From Coprinellus micaceus (lineage: Eukaryota; Basidiomycota; Agaricomycetes; Agaricales; Psathyrellaceae), in the NCBI GenBank assembly GCA_951394405.1, contig OX596334.1, positions 3,968,001-4,032,000 on the forward strand: 64,000 nucleotides of DNA, read 5' to 3'. The position numbers were made by a program, and so were the translations under genes. The notes under the pieces were generated by a model. The model was not told the origin of the DNA, did no database searches, and saw only the letters and a list, made by a program, of their open reading frames with translations. Numbering within the stretch: position 1 is the first letter of the stretch; each line of letters begins with the position of its first letter. This document shows, in pieces, positions 21,071 through 33,402 of this stretch.

Positions 21071-23456
21071 TATCACTCAAACCACCACCATGGCGACACC
21101 TGTAAGTGTTCTACGCATTCATTCCCGAGGCGGTTCCCGAACCGCGTTTCCAAACAAACCATACTACCCATATCATCCACGGTACCGTGAACTTCGTCGG
21201 GAACGCTACAAATTCAAACATTGGGGGAGGTTCAGGTGAGGAGATCGAATGTCCTCGAATCATATTCGTTTGAATAATGCATTGAACAGTCATTGGGGGT
21301 GGCCATGCCGGAAAGATAGTTCAGTATCCTCAGCCCGGACTCGGTGCGTTGGGTCGTCAATCCTCTGACATTCTGACTAACGTGACTTCGATAGACGCCC
21401 TTTTATGGGAAGGCCTTCCAAGGCAACGGGATGTGAGCGGCCTCGAGAGCAACTCGTACCTGGAGGGCAGCCGCGAGGATGTCGTGGTGGACTTATTCAA
21501 CTGGATTGAAGACCCAGCATTGGAGCTAGCTATGTTCGTCTACGGACCGGCAGGACTCGGCAAGTCCACACTCGCACGTCACCTCACCCACCGACTCCAC
21601 TCAGCAGGCCGTCTCGCCGCCTCCATATCTCTCGGGGGCATACCCATCGACTCTCGTGGTCCCAAGAGCGTCGTGAAGCTGATATCTCGAGAGATCGGGG
21701 AGACGCACCCCGACGCCATCCCGGCCATTCTCGAAGCCATCAAGTCATGTAAAGGTGCACCGCTTAAGGGTCACTTCAAAGCGCACCTCTGCGATCCTGT
21801 ATGCTCTTTGAACCTTGCTCATCCACTTGTCGTGGTCTTCGACGCTGTCGATGAATGGGGATCACACCGCGCCTTCATCGAGACGCTCCCCCATTTCAAA
21901 TCATCGTTGTCGTCCATCAAATTCATTCTTCTGGGTCGCTCGGATCCTCGAGCTCGAGGATTTGAGGATGATTCGATTGGCCTTTACCAGCTGCGACCTG
22001 TGTCGGCCGACGTCATGGAGCGGTACCTCAGGAAGGAGTTTGAACACGTACGCTGGGATAGTGGCCAATGCCCACCGTCATGGCGTATTGCACAGCTAGC
22101 ACGGCTTGTCAACGGACTCTTCATCTGGGCGACGGTTGTATGCTCCCTCCTGCGGAAGAGGTTGAGCCGCTTCTCCCCTAACGACATTCTTAACTCCATT
22201 CTCGATGCAGGACGCAGCCTAGGGGACAACGAGCAATTGGCAACCCTGTACCACCAGGCTATCATATGGTTGTTTCCAGACACCTAGGACCAAGACCTGT
22301 TCCGGGAGTACCTGAGCGCCACACTTGCTCTTCAAGAACCTCTCCCACTGGATGATCTTGCAGGCCTGACAAATCTCCCCATTCGCGCAATCATCAGCAT
22401 TCAAGCCGACCTCAAGGCGCTGCAAATCAGGCAAGCCCTCGACGGTGATGAGATTCTCATGGTCTACCCAGCTAGTCACCTTTTCCATCTGTCTTTCACG
22501 GAGTATGTGCAAAGTCCATCAACACCGGCACACACTGCCTTCCATATCCCGCTCCTCAACTCTCATTCACATTTAGCCATATGCTGCCTCACAGAACTCC
22601 CTCGTTTCCTCCTCAGCTCTCACAACCTCGACCCCATCGACCTGTCCCACCAGCAAAAATATGCTGTGAGATACCTTGCCACACATATTCACCTTGGAGG
22701 TCCATCGGTACGGCCAGGTTCGGCTGTTGAGTGGGAAGGCACGCCGTTACACAACCTCCTTCAGCAAGTCGGCATCAAAGTACTGTTCCAGTGGAGATTT
22801 CTTGTGATCGAATTGTCTGGGTCAGCGGTAGGGGAGGCAGAGTGTACCAGCGACGGGGGAGCATTGCTGTTCCGAGATGTCACTGACACCCTGTGTCCTA
22901 GATCATTCCAGGTAGCTTGCTTGGAGGTGGCAGTCCGACTCCAACCTGAGGATATCGGGATTTGGGGCGACCTTGGCTGGGCCTATTATAGCTTGGCGAA
23001 GGAGACCAGATCCGTTGATGCTAGCTCAAAGGCCGTCATCGCTCACCAAGTTGCACTAGACTTTGCAGGGGAAGGTAGTAGGCATGACCAGGGGCAGCTT
23101 CTGTTTGCCCTCACAACTTCACTGCTGGCCAAATTTGAGCTCGTTGGGCATATCGAAGAGCTGGACAGGTCAATAGCCCTTCATCGTGATGCTCTTGCGC
23201 TACGTCCTCCAGGCATAGCAAGCGTGCAGCGTCTACGAATAATCTGGCTGCTTCCCTCCACCTTCGCTCCAAGCAGGCAGACTCGGTCCACAACCTCGAC
23301 GAGGCAATCTGTCTGGCGCAGGAGGTACTTAGACTCCGCCCAGTGGGACATGCTCTGCATTTCTCTTCTCTCCAAAACCTTGCCGCCTGCCTCCGCCAGC
23401 GCTGCGTGAAAACAGGGTTGATTCCCGACATCGACAAGGCAATTTGCCTGGAGTGG

Positions 23457-26089
23457 CACCTAGGTCACCCAGCTGAGCTGGCTCTAAGCCGGACTCAGCT
23501 GGCCTCAGCTGCCCGGCTTAGAGCCGGCCAGCTGGGTCGCCAGCTGGGCTGGGCTGAGTGCGGGCTGAGCTGTAGGACGCCGGCTGAGCTGTAAATCAGT
23601 GAGCTGAGCGGCTAGCTGAGCCAGGTGAGATGTTGCTCAGCTTATGCAAGGTGGGCTCAGCTCACATCCCAGCTGAGCCCGTCCAGCTGAGTCCAGCTGA
23701 GTCTAGCTGAGCAGCCTTAGCTGGGCCGACGATAACCACGCCCAACATTTGTAAAATATTTTGCGAAAGGGCTGGCTCAGCCCATCTCAGCTCAGCTGGC
23801 TCAGCCCTGCGGCTGAGCCTCTGTCACGCATCTGTCACGCTTTGTGTATGTTTGTATATGTTTGTCACATCCATGTCACACCTCGCAAAATTGGATAATG
23901 ACATCATATCAAATAAAAATAATTATGATGTCATGGTGATAAGATCTATCAATGAGGTCATGATCGTCAGGCACAGGATGATGTCACACTCATTTAGATA
24001 AGAAACAGGCTGATTGCAATGAGCCTGATTGCACTCAGTTCCTGGCCGATAAGGATGGTTTTGGTACCGTTCGAAAGCCCTTATTCGGGGCTTTTCAATG
24101 CATGTAACGTTTCCAGAACCCATTCAATACAGCTGTCAAAAATAAGCATTTTCGTCGATTTCTCATGATTTGGGTGCTTGCGAGTGCCATTCCATCTCAA
24201 TGCCTGCTCTCTGATGCCCGGTTATTGTATAAACGGTGTGAGGGTGGTGCAGAGTCCCCGTAATACCACTTATACCACTTTTACCTATCCCCTGTCTTCA
24301 TAAAACAACCAAAAACTGTAAAAACCTCGTGATCTGCAAGTGCGAAGGTCATTTCATGCTGCCCTGACACTCCAGATGGCCAAATAAATATTTGAAAGTG
24401 TTATATGTGTTCCGTACTACCTCTTACAGGATCTCCCCCATCTTAAATGCACACCAGTCCTGCTGAATTCAGCTCAAAGTGCCAAAAGTGATGAGCAACA
24501 GCTATATTCATGCCCATTCAGTATGATGGAGACCGTGGGACAGTTGGCCACCATACACATAAAAACCAGGCCTTCAAATGATGCAGAATACAAAAGACCG
24601 GAAAGAAAACGGAGCACACATGCCCAAGATGTAGCAGGAACACTGCCAGCTTGCAGCAGTTGTGCTGAACAACTTTGCACTTCAGTTACAACTGGTACCA
24701 AATGGACAGTTTGGGCTATTCCATAGCAATGGGTGGTCTGTTTGCTTAGGTGTCTTTTGACATTTGTATTCGTGGATGACCTTCTCCCAATTCCATAGAC
24801 CAAAATGTGTGTGAACTATTGCGGGTGCCTCAAACAAGTGATACATTGGTTTTCGCACAGCTTATTTCAGAGCTGGTTGCAATGCATGGGGCTTGTCTGG
24901 TACTCAAAGCTGCAGTCCATACCATATGAGGTCACTATCCCAATACCTTCTAAGTGAGCTGAGAGTGTGTGTTTATAAGCCCATGCCATGGAACAAGCAT
25001 GCATCTACCATGCACACCACCATATGAGGTCAGGCAAATTTGATGAGGGGATCTTGTGTGATTTATTGGTGATAGCATATGGCTGGGTGATTACACTGCA
25101 TGTGTCTGCCACCCCCCAATGTCAAGATCTGTTCGCTAATAACCCAAATACATCTGAACCCCAGCGTGTAAGGGACTGTTGCATGTTGCATGGTGGTACT
25201 GGCCCTCACATAACACCCTATGCGGTCAAGCAAAATCAGGGGATGTGATCTTGTGTGATTTATGGGTGGTAGTAGGAAGCTGGATGACCACATTACATGT
25301 GTTCACTTGCCTCTACCACTGAAACTTGTCTTCTAATTATCCAAATACTCCTGAAACTGCAGTAGTCCTGGCCCTTCCTGTCCACCCAGTTTGTGCTGGA
25401 AAGGTTTTGCTAATCACATTCTCCACCAAACTAAGCCAAATGGTGTCCTTGCAAATCCTAGTATTGAGAAAACCACTATTTGACATGTGTCAGTACCTCA
25501 TTTGATTACCTACTATACAAATCCAGATAGAGGCCGCCAAGCGCTTTCTAACGATACCAAAATCACCCTTATCGGACAAGAATTGACCATGATATCACAC
25601 ATGCGAATATCAATAGTCTTATCTAAATGAGCATCATTTTGGATCTATGACATCATATCTATTTGTGTATGTATGCCATCATCATTTGTTTGTTTGTCAT
25701 GTTTGTCTTTGTTTGTTGTGTCACATATTGGTCACATCTGTCACCATGTGACCATCACACCTCAGCTGAGCTGAGCCAGCTTCAGCTCAGCCGCATAGAC
25801 CAGCTCAGCTGGGTTATGTGGGTGTGAGGCTCAGCCTGATGACACTGGGCTGAGCTAGCTATGTGTTGGCTGAGGTCAGCTGAGGGCAGCTGAGCACGCA
25901 CCCCCAGCTCAGCCGCACAAGCTGAGTCCACTCCAGCTCAGCTGAACATCGCTCAGCTGGGCTCAGCAAGCAGCTCAGCTCACTGATTTACAGCTCAGCC
26001 AGCGTCCTACAGCTGAGCCCGCACTCAGCCCAGCCCAGCTGGCGACCCAGCTGGCCAGCTCTAAGCCGGGCAGCTGGGTGACCTAGGTG
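23457..26089. mobile_element. hAT-like non-autonomous element, copy 2 (inverted)
   Basis: Same family as 14318-17247, in opposite orientation, and close to identical over the internal ~2 kb: several internal chance frames translate identically in both. It begins CACCTAGGTCACCCAGCT and ends AGCTGGGTGACCTAGGTG. The left end interrupts the TPR exon after ...CTGGAGTGG; the right end is followed by GTGCTGGG. The ends differ from copy 1 by indels of about 36-55 bp near each terminus, and the nested 307-bp MITE is absent. No transposase is encoded. The flanking duplications pair with those of the other copy rather than with each other. Confidence 0.88.
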
Positions 26090-28170
26090 GTGCTGGGTGT
26101 CTCCTCGTATTGTCAGGCGTATGTCGTCATGCGGGCTCTTCGACACAGAATTCTCGCTCCGCATGGCCTGGAGTATCTCTTACAGCGCAAGCATCGCTCA
26201 GCTCCTTGCCTAGTCTCCTCCTGTCTCAGAGTTCCCTCAAGCCTGTTTCGCGTGGGTGAAGGACCGACAACGAGGTGGTGTTTGGCGTGGGTGAGGACAT
26301 ATATACATCTAACAATGCGGAGCTGGTCAGTGAACATCGACGTGGAGGGCTCGATCCTCGGATGGTAAATTGAAGGTGAAGGCTGAGTAGAGCAGGAGGG
26401 ACAGTGAAAGGAGAAGGAAACGGAGAGAAGTTAAAGAGGGAGGATACGCACTGTCCAAGGAAGCACCCATTTGTAACTCATAATCCATGCACCATCCTTA
26501 CTGAGAGCTACCCAAGCAATGGCGGAAGTGAAGGATGTGGAAGGATGGAGGGGTACCCTGAACATTGAATAACGTCGGTTCCAAGTTCAGGCTCGTGTTC
26601 GGTGAGCGAAGACGAGGCAGACTCGCTTTGAGGATACTTGAGACACTTGATGATGGAGATTCGGTTATCCTGAAGCTGAAACAGGGTCAGACAGGGTTTT
26701 ACAGATGGTAAGGGAGGGTTCCACCATCAAGAAAGGGGATGGAGCGAGCGTGACCACAGGATGGGAGAGTACGAACCTGGGGAGGATGCATTCCAGTTTC
26801 GAGACACACATGATCTCTCCAAACTCGTATGGCTACCATTGAAGAACTCGCCTGTGTGAGCTGCTGCGGTTAGGTGCGTAGCTAAGAACCGTGTATGGGG
26901 TCAGGAACGATCTCGCAGCAGCGTTCTTCGTCTATAGGGTCGTGTTGGCGGTGCCAGGGCGAGTGAGTGAAGAAAGGAGTGTGGAGGGCGTTGTCGGGGT
27001 ACCATGGTGAGTGGAGGGCGTCTTGATTGGGTTAGAGTCTTCTCATTGGCGAGAAGGTCCCTGGCTGGTGGATGTGGAACGAGTTGAGCAGCCTTCGTTT
27101 CATGGTGGTGGTCGCAGCGAGGAAGCCCCGTCGGTCAGGGGCACTTCCTATTCTAGCACCGATGATAGCCAACCATTTGCCGATAAATGATCGCCCATGA
27201 CGCCGCCACCCAGCCACGACCAGCACCTTCGTCAAGACCACCATGAACCCGACTTCACCGGCCAAACGATCTGCTGGACCCAGCACTCGACACCGCCCTC
27301 ACAACTCAACGACCGCCCCACCGCTTCTCTCCCGTGTGTACACGCAGCAGCCTATCGACCCCATCCGCCTTGAGGAGGATACGAGTTCGAAAGCCGGACA
27401 AGAGACCATGGGCGTACGAGGTCTGCCTCTGAAGGCTCTTACTCATGGAGTGGTGAGTATCGTTTACCCTCACCCCTCTGGACACAAACCCTTTACCTTC
27501 GCACATCTTGGTCTAACTGAGCATCCGCCTCCAGTGATCGAATGCTCCTCGTCCCACACCGAACACACCTTCCGCGTATCTCTTCTGGGCCAAGAGCAAC
27601 CAGCTGCGTCTACCGTACATCTCTATATTTTCTTCAAGCATTCTGTCTTGGTCACTGTTTGATGAGATCGGGAGGCGAAGGAAGATGTTGCAGACTCGCA
27701 TTGGGCTGGTTCCCCTCACTCGTGCGTATTTACAACTCGTTCATGCCCTCTTCTCTTCGTGCTCGGGCCTTCTCCATACTCTCTGTCTTTCATGTCCCCT
27801 TCTGGCTTCATGTTGCTGCTTTTCACTGACTCCGTTGCCATCTGCAGATAGATCTTTACCCCCACCTACGTTGGACAAAAACTAAACTGGCTTGGCGACG
27901 CGGGAGCGGAATAACCTAGGCGATCGCTAGGCCATTGGAGTCATCCTTGCCCTCGACATGGATGACGAAGCCATGGGGCATTTGAGTGCGATCTTCTCAA
28001 CCGAACCGACGCTCAATACTGAAATCGTGACGGCGACTCCCGGTTCTTCGTTGTCCACCACTCAATAAACCGCTTCAGCGCCCTGACCGAACTCCATCCT
28101 CCCAATCGCTCGGTTAAGCACTCGACCCAGCCGCCTTCGCGGCCTTCGTCGACAGATAGCCGTCACACTC
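26090..28170. other. No supported gene
   Basis: GTGCTGGG at 26090-26097 is the target-site half matching 17248-17255. Beyond it there are frames of up to 139 codons (for example 27243-27662, +, opening at an ATG after ACCACC), but no recognised domain or confident splicing. A cryptic gene at 27.2-27.9 kb is possible. Confidence 0.4.
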
Positions 28171-30240
28171 CATGCTGGCTGCCACAGGAACAGCCGGTTG
28201 ATCAAAGTCCGGCCAACGGGCGGTTCCCTGCAAGGTCTGCAGGTTGGCTGTCTTCTTCCTGGCACGATGGGGCATCATGGTGGTGAACGGCGAAGAGGAT
28301 ACGAGTGCTTAGGAGAACCACCTACGCCTTTTTAATGGTTCCCGTTCTCTCTCTCATACCACAGCCCAGGTTAGCCCCCATAGTATGGTTGAACCGTCTC
28401 CTTCCAAGCGTGCGCTTATCCGAACCAGGCATTGTCCAACTACAGTCCCCTGTACCTACAAGCCAACTTCAGCTGGGCGGTCCCGTACCGCCCAATTGAT
28501 TGGGGCCTTCCAGCTCAACCCCTGCTCCTCATGTCCCATCTCGGATTGTAGCGCGGGTCAGGACCGCAGTCCAGCTGAACCCTACCCCTCCAGTCGAGCG
28601 CCTATCTAAACCAAGCCTCTTCCTGCCACAGTTCCCCTGACATGCCAGCCAACTGTGGTAGGGCGACCCCAATTCAGCAAGGCGCCCAAGCGAACGCACA
28701 GGTCAAGCTCAACCCCTCGATCCCCATTCCCAGTCCCAGGTTATAGCCCAAGTATGCACCTCGGTGTGTCCCAACTCTCTCTCCCTGTTCGGACACCTAT
28801 CTAAATCAAACCTCTTTCACCCATCGTTCCCCCTACCAGCTTGCCAATTTGAGCCGGAATGCCCCAGTTCAGGCGACCGCCCAAATGACTGGCGATGTTT
28901 GCTGCAACCCCCACTTCCCATGCTCCACCTCATCCTGTAGAGCAGGTGAGCACCGCAGTCTAACTGAACTGTTCCATCCAGTCGACCGTTTATCTCAGCT
29001 AAAGCTCTTTCTGCGACAGTTCCCCTTACGTACAAGCCAACTTCAGCGGGGCAGCCCCAGTTCAGCAAGGCGCCCAAGTGATTGCATAGGTCGAGCTCAA
29101 CCCCTCGATCCCCACTCCCTGTTACAGCCCAGGCATCCACCTCGGTATGTCCCAACTCTCTCCCTCCGATCGGGCGCCTATCTAAATCAAACCTCCTTTG
29201 ATCATAGTTCCGCTTACCTCTAAGCCAATTTCAGTGTGGCAAGCCCCGTTCACGGACGTGCCCAAGCGGTTACCCAAGTCTCAACCAACCCCCGCCTCTC
29301 GTATCCTCACATACCACCAACCTCACGTAGCCCGCGAATCGATGACATGGACGGTGAGTGACATACCAACCGTCCCCCGAACCGCAGACCCGTAGACGAA
29401 CCTTTATCTTGCCGCGTGCAGGGATCAATCCCCACCCGCGCCACGGTTCAGCCTGAACCGCAGGGGTGACCTGGAGCTGAACCAAACGACAAATTCCCCA
29501 GAACACTATCACGATTGCACGTGATACCGTTTATGGCTCGACGGTTCACTAGAACTGCACAGGGCCGCTCACAAGTCTCTCTTGACTCTCGAGACAAACG
29601 TAGCAGTCGCCATGAACTACTACTTCCAAGCCATTCCCGATTTAAGAGTGTTCATCTGAATGGTAAGGGCTTTACTACAAGTTGAATAAACCCGGCACTC
29701 ACCCTCCCGATTCATTTAGATTGCTCTATCGACTCTGATTGTGGACAGACCGTTCAGCAGAACCCGATTCCTCACTGCGATGGTTCGTGTCAACGCTCGA
29801 TTACCCTGCCGCGGCTCAATCGAACATTCATCACTCCCCACGACCGTTTACGGCGGAGCTCATGTAAACAGTGCGTCGTCGTCCAGCAGGTCCACCGAAC
29901 CATTAACCCAATCTGACAATCTGCCTTACCCCGCTTCCTCAACATTCTGTCGGCTGCGCTAGGTTTGCTAAACCCCCTTGGCTACAGGGCGTTCTACCGT
30001 AACTCTTCCGGAGGCCTGAGGCTCTGTCTGAACTCGTGTTGCACCGGCCGGCCAACTCGGAGGGCTTATTTGAACACCAGGTGCCTCACGGGCAGGGCAA
30101 ACGAACTCGGCGCCGACTCACAACGTCCTCCCGAACAACCAATAGTTCAACTGTAACCCGTCCCAAACGGCTCAGTTAAACCGAACCCTACCACCACCTT
30201 TGAGGGTTCATCCCAACCGCTACTTGATCAGCCATGTAAG
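28171..30240. repeat. Degenerate repeat array, left copy
   Basis: Segments of roughly 200-230 bp recur with heavy divergence. Shared blocks include CCTATCTAAA(C/T)CAA, TACAAGCCAACTTCAGC, CAGTTCAGCAAGGCGCCCAA and GCTCAACCCCTCGATCCCC (for example near 28600, 28800, 29010 and 29180). The start, 28171-28254 (GCCGGTTGATCAAAGTCCGG region), matches 54841-54921 in inverted orientation. From 29.4 to 30.2 kb the copies become hard to follow, but GAACCG-type words persist. No coding gene is seen. Confidence 0.6.
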
Positions 30241-31810
30241 GAGATGTGAACGTTTGAACTCCTGCAGGTTCCATTCTTCCACCAATCAACCGATCTATCA
30301 CCGATGATTACATATGGGCGTCTAATGTGACAGGACGGACAGGCGTGTTGGAGCGCTGGAGTGCCAGATGTTTCGTAAGGATAGCCTAGCACATTACAAC
30401 GAACTGAGGAAACTATTGTTATCAAGGAAGCGACGGTCATGGTCGTACTCCGGACCCAAGACTTCAACGCTCACAGCCCCCTTCCTCCGATCTCCCAGTT
30501 TTCCCAGCACGTCAATAAGCCATTGGGCGCCGCCTACTCCGTCTTCCTTTGCGATCTGTGACTCGATCTTGATCGACCTCAGAGCGGGGAGGGAGCAGTC
30601 TAGGACCGCCGACTGTTACGACTCGGTTGGGGTGTCTCCAACTGTCAGCTCGGTCTGGTCAATCTCTGGTATGCTCGATATCGGCGATCGTAGTCATTCT
30701 ACCAGTGTGCGCGGTTTGGCGGCCGTACGTCACGTCTCAGGTCGGGGGTGATGTCGTCGATCACTTCTCTTCTTACTTCCTGGTGCAATGTCGGCGATTG
30801 CTATCCTAGGTACTGCGTCGTCGTCAAAGGTTGTTAGACCTTATATGTCTGTGTCATAGATGTCGTTATGTCTTGGTCGGGGGCGATGTCGACGATCGCT
30901 CTCTCCTTACTACGCGTGCGCTTTCGGCGTTCGCTATCATGTTCTGTATATCCTGGTCGAGTTGGTGTCTGTCTATATTAGTACGGGAATCATCAACGTC
31001 TTGACAAGTGGGATGTCGGCGATCCCTATCTCATCCTCTATGTCGACGTCCCAGATGTCTCTGTGTCGATGAAGCTTGAGTCGTTGTCGTCTGTCTTCCT
31101 CGGCTACCGGAGTCTTCAGATGTAATCTCTCCTATGTAGAGTTTAGTCGTCATTTGCGAAGTCCTGGATATCTGCGTCGTATATATTCCTGTAATTGCGA
31201 TGTCGGCAATCGCTTCCTTCCTGCTGCTGCATGTAATGTCAGTGGGGTCTCGCATACTCGCGTGGTATGTATCTCCGTCCTTATGTTGATGCGGGAGTCG
31301 TCGGTGTCGACCATAGTTGTTGTCAATGTCTATGACGACGTAGTCGGACTTAGTCTTGAGAGATCTGTCTGGCTTGTTCTCCTCGTTGTTCTAGGATAGA
31401 GGGTTGTCAGATTAGATCATCTAAATGAGACTCACTTCTCGTCGGCGTGGTGCTAGATCAGCGAATGCAGAGAGCGACGAGGTGGACAACCATTACTGGT
31501 TTCCCTGAGAGTTTGGGGAACGAAGTGATAGACGTTGATGAAGGCGAAAGACGGGTAAGATACAAGTATAACAAGCTAAGGTACATGGGTATGTCTAAGT
31601 GGTATATATACCTAGAGGTACGAGTCGCTATGAGTCAATATAAGTCCGAGTTGAGTCAGAGAACAGCCGCGTATACTACGGAATGCTGCGCAATGCTGCG
31701 TACGAGTAAGCAAAGCTGCGCAGGCTGAGTAAGACGAAGCTGCACAAAGCTGTGTAAAACGAGTCATACATACTGTGCAAGGCTGCGCGAAACGAGTCAT
31801 ACAATACGAG
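30241..31810. repeat. Degenerate tandem repeats and short-word repeats
   Basis: From about 30640 to 31390 a loose unit recurs with the words GATGTCGGCGAT(C/T)GCTATC, TATGTC and TCCTGG. From about 31600 to 31810 short words such as GCTGCGCAA and ACGAGTCATAC repeat. No gene is supported. The latter array runs directly into the 3' end of the minus-strand F-box gene that follows. Confidence 0.5.
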
Positions 31811-32956
31811 TCACAAAAGAGATAATCGCTTGAAAATAAAATGAGTCCGCGATGAGATAAGATAAAAAGAGAAAATAGGGGCAAAAAGGTAAGTACGTGA
31901 AGCGAAGCGTAACACCGACAGTGCTCGACTCAACATCGCTGGGATCAAGCTTGCATGATGCGAACCCCATCCGCGGATGATGATAATGGAAGAGATGGCG
32001 GGGTGGGTATCGGGGAGTGGATGCCAGTCGAAGGAGGGTGAATTGTCAAGCCTCCACACCAAGTGCTGGACACTAGGGAGCAGGGAGAGGATGTGCTCTT
32101 CGAGTTTGCCTTGCATTTTCCAAGCGTACGTATCACCGGTTCTGAGGATGATGAACCGGACATTCTTGCAATAGTTTGCGATGAATGGTCGAAGGGAGCG
32201 CCCGAAGGACATGCAATACACCCTCTCCAACGCAGGGAATGCCGTCCGCGGGAGCGTGGACGTCAGGAACCACCCCAGGCGATTCAAGTGAGATGGTTCA
32301 CCTACGTCGTCGCCGGAGCCGCCAAACGACAGGGAGCGGAGGGCGTCAGCGCGAAAGTCGGGTTTGAAAGGTGGGTCCCTCATGTGGTGTGGATACCTGG
32401 GGGAGATGTCGCTGACGTGAAGGACTTCTAGGCACGGCTGATTCGAGAGGAGCTCCCATATGCCGTCGGGCGATGGCGAGTATTTGCCTGTTTCCAGGAT
32501 AACCTTCTTCAAGTTCCTCGTGAATGCCGATAACACATGAATAACGAAATCGGCGTGCGTATACTCGGCGGACCGAGTGGAAGGATAGATGGCGTAGGAG
32601 AAAATCTCGAGTTGACTCATGTATTGGAGGAGGAGGCGGAGTTGTATGATGTTCAACGTGGCGCTGACATTGATTTCAAGACTGCGAGTAGCCGCTGGTA
32701 AGCTTTGGCGCGAACACGCCGCTTCCGCCAACTTCTCCAGTTTGGAGGTACTGATGGACAGGTTCCTCCAGAGGATGCTGGAACCGGTGCTGTGGAATCT
32801 GCGGTTGACTCGCACGATGCGGGAGAGGGATCGGACTTCCGTATGGTGGGGGGAGTTGTCGAGGTGGAAAGAGTAACGAACAGATGTGTCCGTGGAGAAA
32901 GCGTGGTGGAGGATGCTATGAAGGAGTTCTTCGGGGAGGTCGTCGATGTGTGCCAT
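31811..32956 (-). CDS. F-box-like protein, C-terminus probably truncated
   Basis: ATG 32956 (MAHIDDLPEELLHSIL) begins with a clear F-box, LPEELLHSILHHAF, then IVRVNRRFHSTGSSILWRNL. It is a paralogue of the gene at 50738-52033: both share 'DLPEELL', 'VRVNRRFxxTGSxxLWRNL', 'YTHADFVIHxLSxF' and 'HILSLxxxVxHLVWxLD'. Where the paralogue continues with an Ala/Leu/Glu-rich end, this one changes after about IPAMLSRALS into a Phe/Tyr/Leu-rich tail. That tail is encoded by AT-rich, repeat-like DNA and stops at 31811. So the last ~50 residues seem lost and replaced by read-through into flanking DNA. An upstream in-frame ATG exists but the F-box position argues for 32956. Confidence 0.75.
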   Translation of the reverse strand: MAHIDDLPEELLHSILHHAFSTDTSVRYSFHLDNSPHHTEVRSLSRIVRVNRRFHSTGSSILWRNLSISTSKLEKLAEAACSRQSLPAATRSLEINVSATLNIIQLRLLLQYMSQLEIFSYAIYPSTRSAEYTHADFVIHVLSAFTRNLKKVILETGKYSPSPDGIWELLSNQPCLEVLHVSDISPRYPHHMRDPPFKPDFRADALRSLSFGGSGDDVGEPSHLNRLGWFLTSTLPRTAFPALERVYCMSFGRSLRPFIANYCKNVRFIILRTGDTYAWKMQGKLEEHILSLLPSVQHLVWRLDNSPSFDWHPLPDTHPAISSIIIIRGWGSHHASLIPAMLSRALSVLRFASRTYLFAPIFSFYLISSRTHFIFKRLSLL

Positions 32957-33402
32957 GACGGTATAACTTGATAGGAGTTGGAGGAGGAGGAGGAAGGCGG
33001 GTATATTCTGGTGGTCGTTGACAACACAAGCCTCCGAATCCGGTGTACAAATGTGGTATAGTCCATCAAATCCGGTGACTAACACGACTCCTCCTAGTCC
33101 TTCCTTCGTCTTTTTCATTCTTTCGACACATCGATACAGGATGCAGCACGAACGTGAACAACGTCGGCCCTGTGGCCCACCGCACCCGATAAGTCTGAAG
33201 AAGCGCTGGGACTTGCGATGGCTGGCGACCGATGGCGACATTTCGACGTGTCGCTGCCCCTTGCTCTCGGTTGTCACAAAAACCCTGCCTTGAAGCTCAT
33301 TCCCAAGAAAGTAGGTCGGTACGTCCCACTGAACAATTTGTTGCGCTTATTTTGAGCACCTCTACCAAGAAACTTGAAAAAACTGCTTAAATCTACAAAA
33401 CA
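32957..33402. other. Intergenic
   Basis: 5' flank of the F-box gene (minus strand) and 3' flank of the coiled-coil gene. Nothing else is recognised. Confidence 0.4.

Larger units (their letters stand above)
17787..23456 (+). pseudogene. NACHT-TPR (NOD-like receptor type) gene, 5' part, multiply disrupted
   Basis: Aligned by eye to the intact paralogue at 59684-63221. Exon 1 starts at ATG 17787, is basic/Ser-rich (RKRDQFFTGFRKFHRS) and breaks after PTIRVED at 18188. It resumes after a LINE at 21071 as YHSNHHHGDT with a donor at 21102. Exon 2 (to 21235) encodes HGTVNFVGNATN; its acceptor, AG in the paralogue, reads AA at 21156-21157. Exon 3 is 21290-21343. Exon 4 from 21395 carries NACHT: Walker A GPAGLGKST and Walker B LVVVFDAVDEW. 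A TAG at 22285-22287 replaces a Glu codon. A 1-bp loss near 23214 shifts the TPR frame (APPGH expected). At 23456 the gene runs into the hAT-like element, and the last TPRs lie at 13735-14317. As a family these are signal-sensing STAND ATPases, probably of fungal immunity or incompatibility. This copy cannot make a full protein. Confidence 0.88.
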
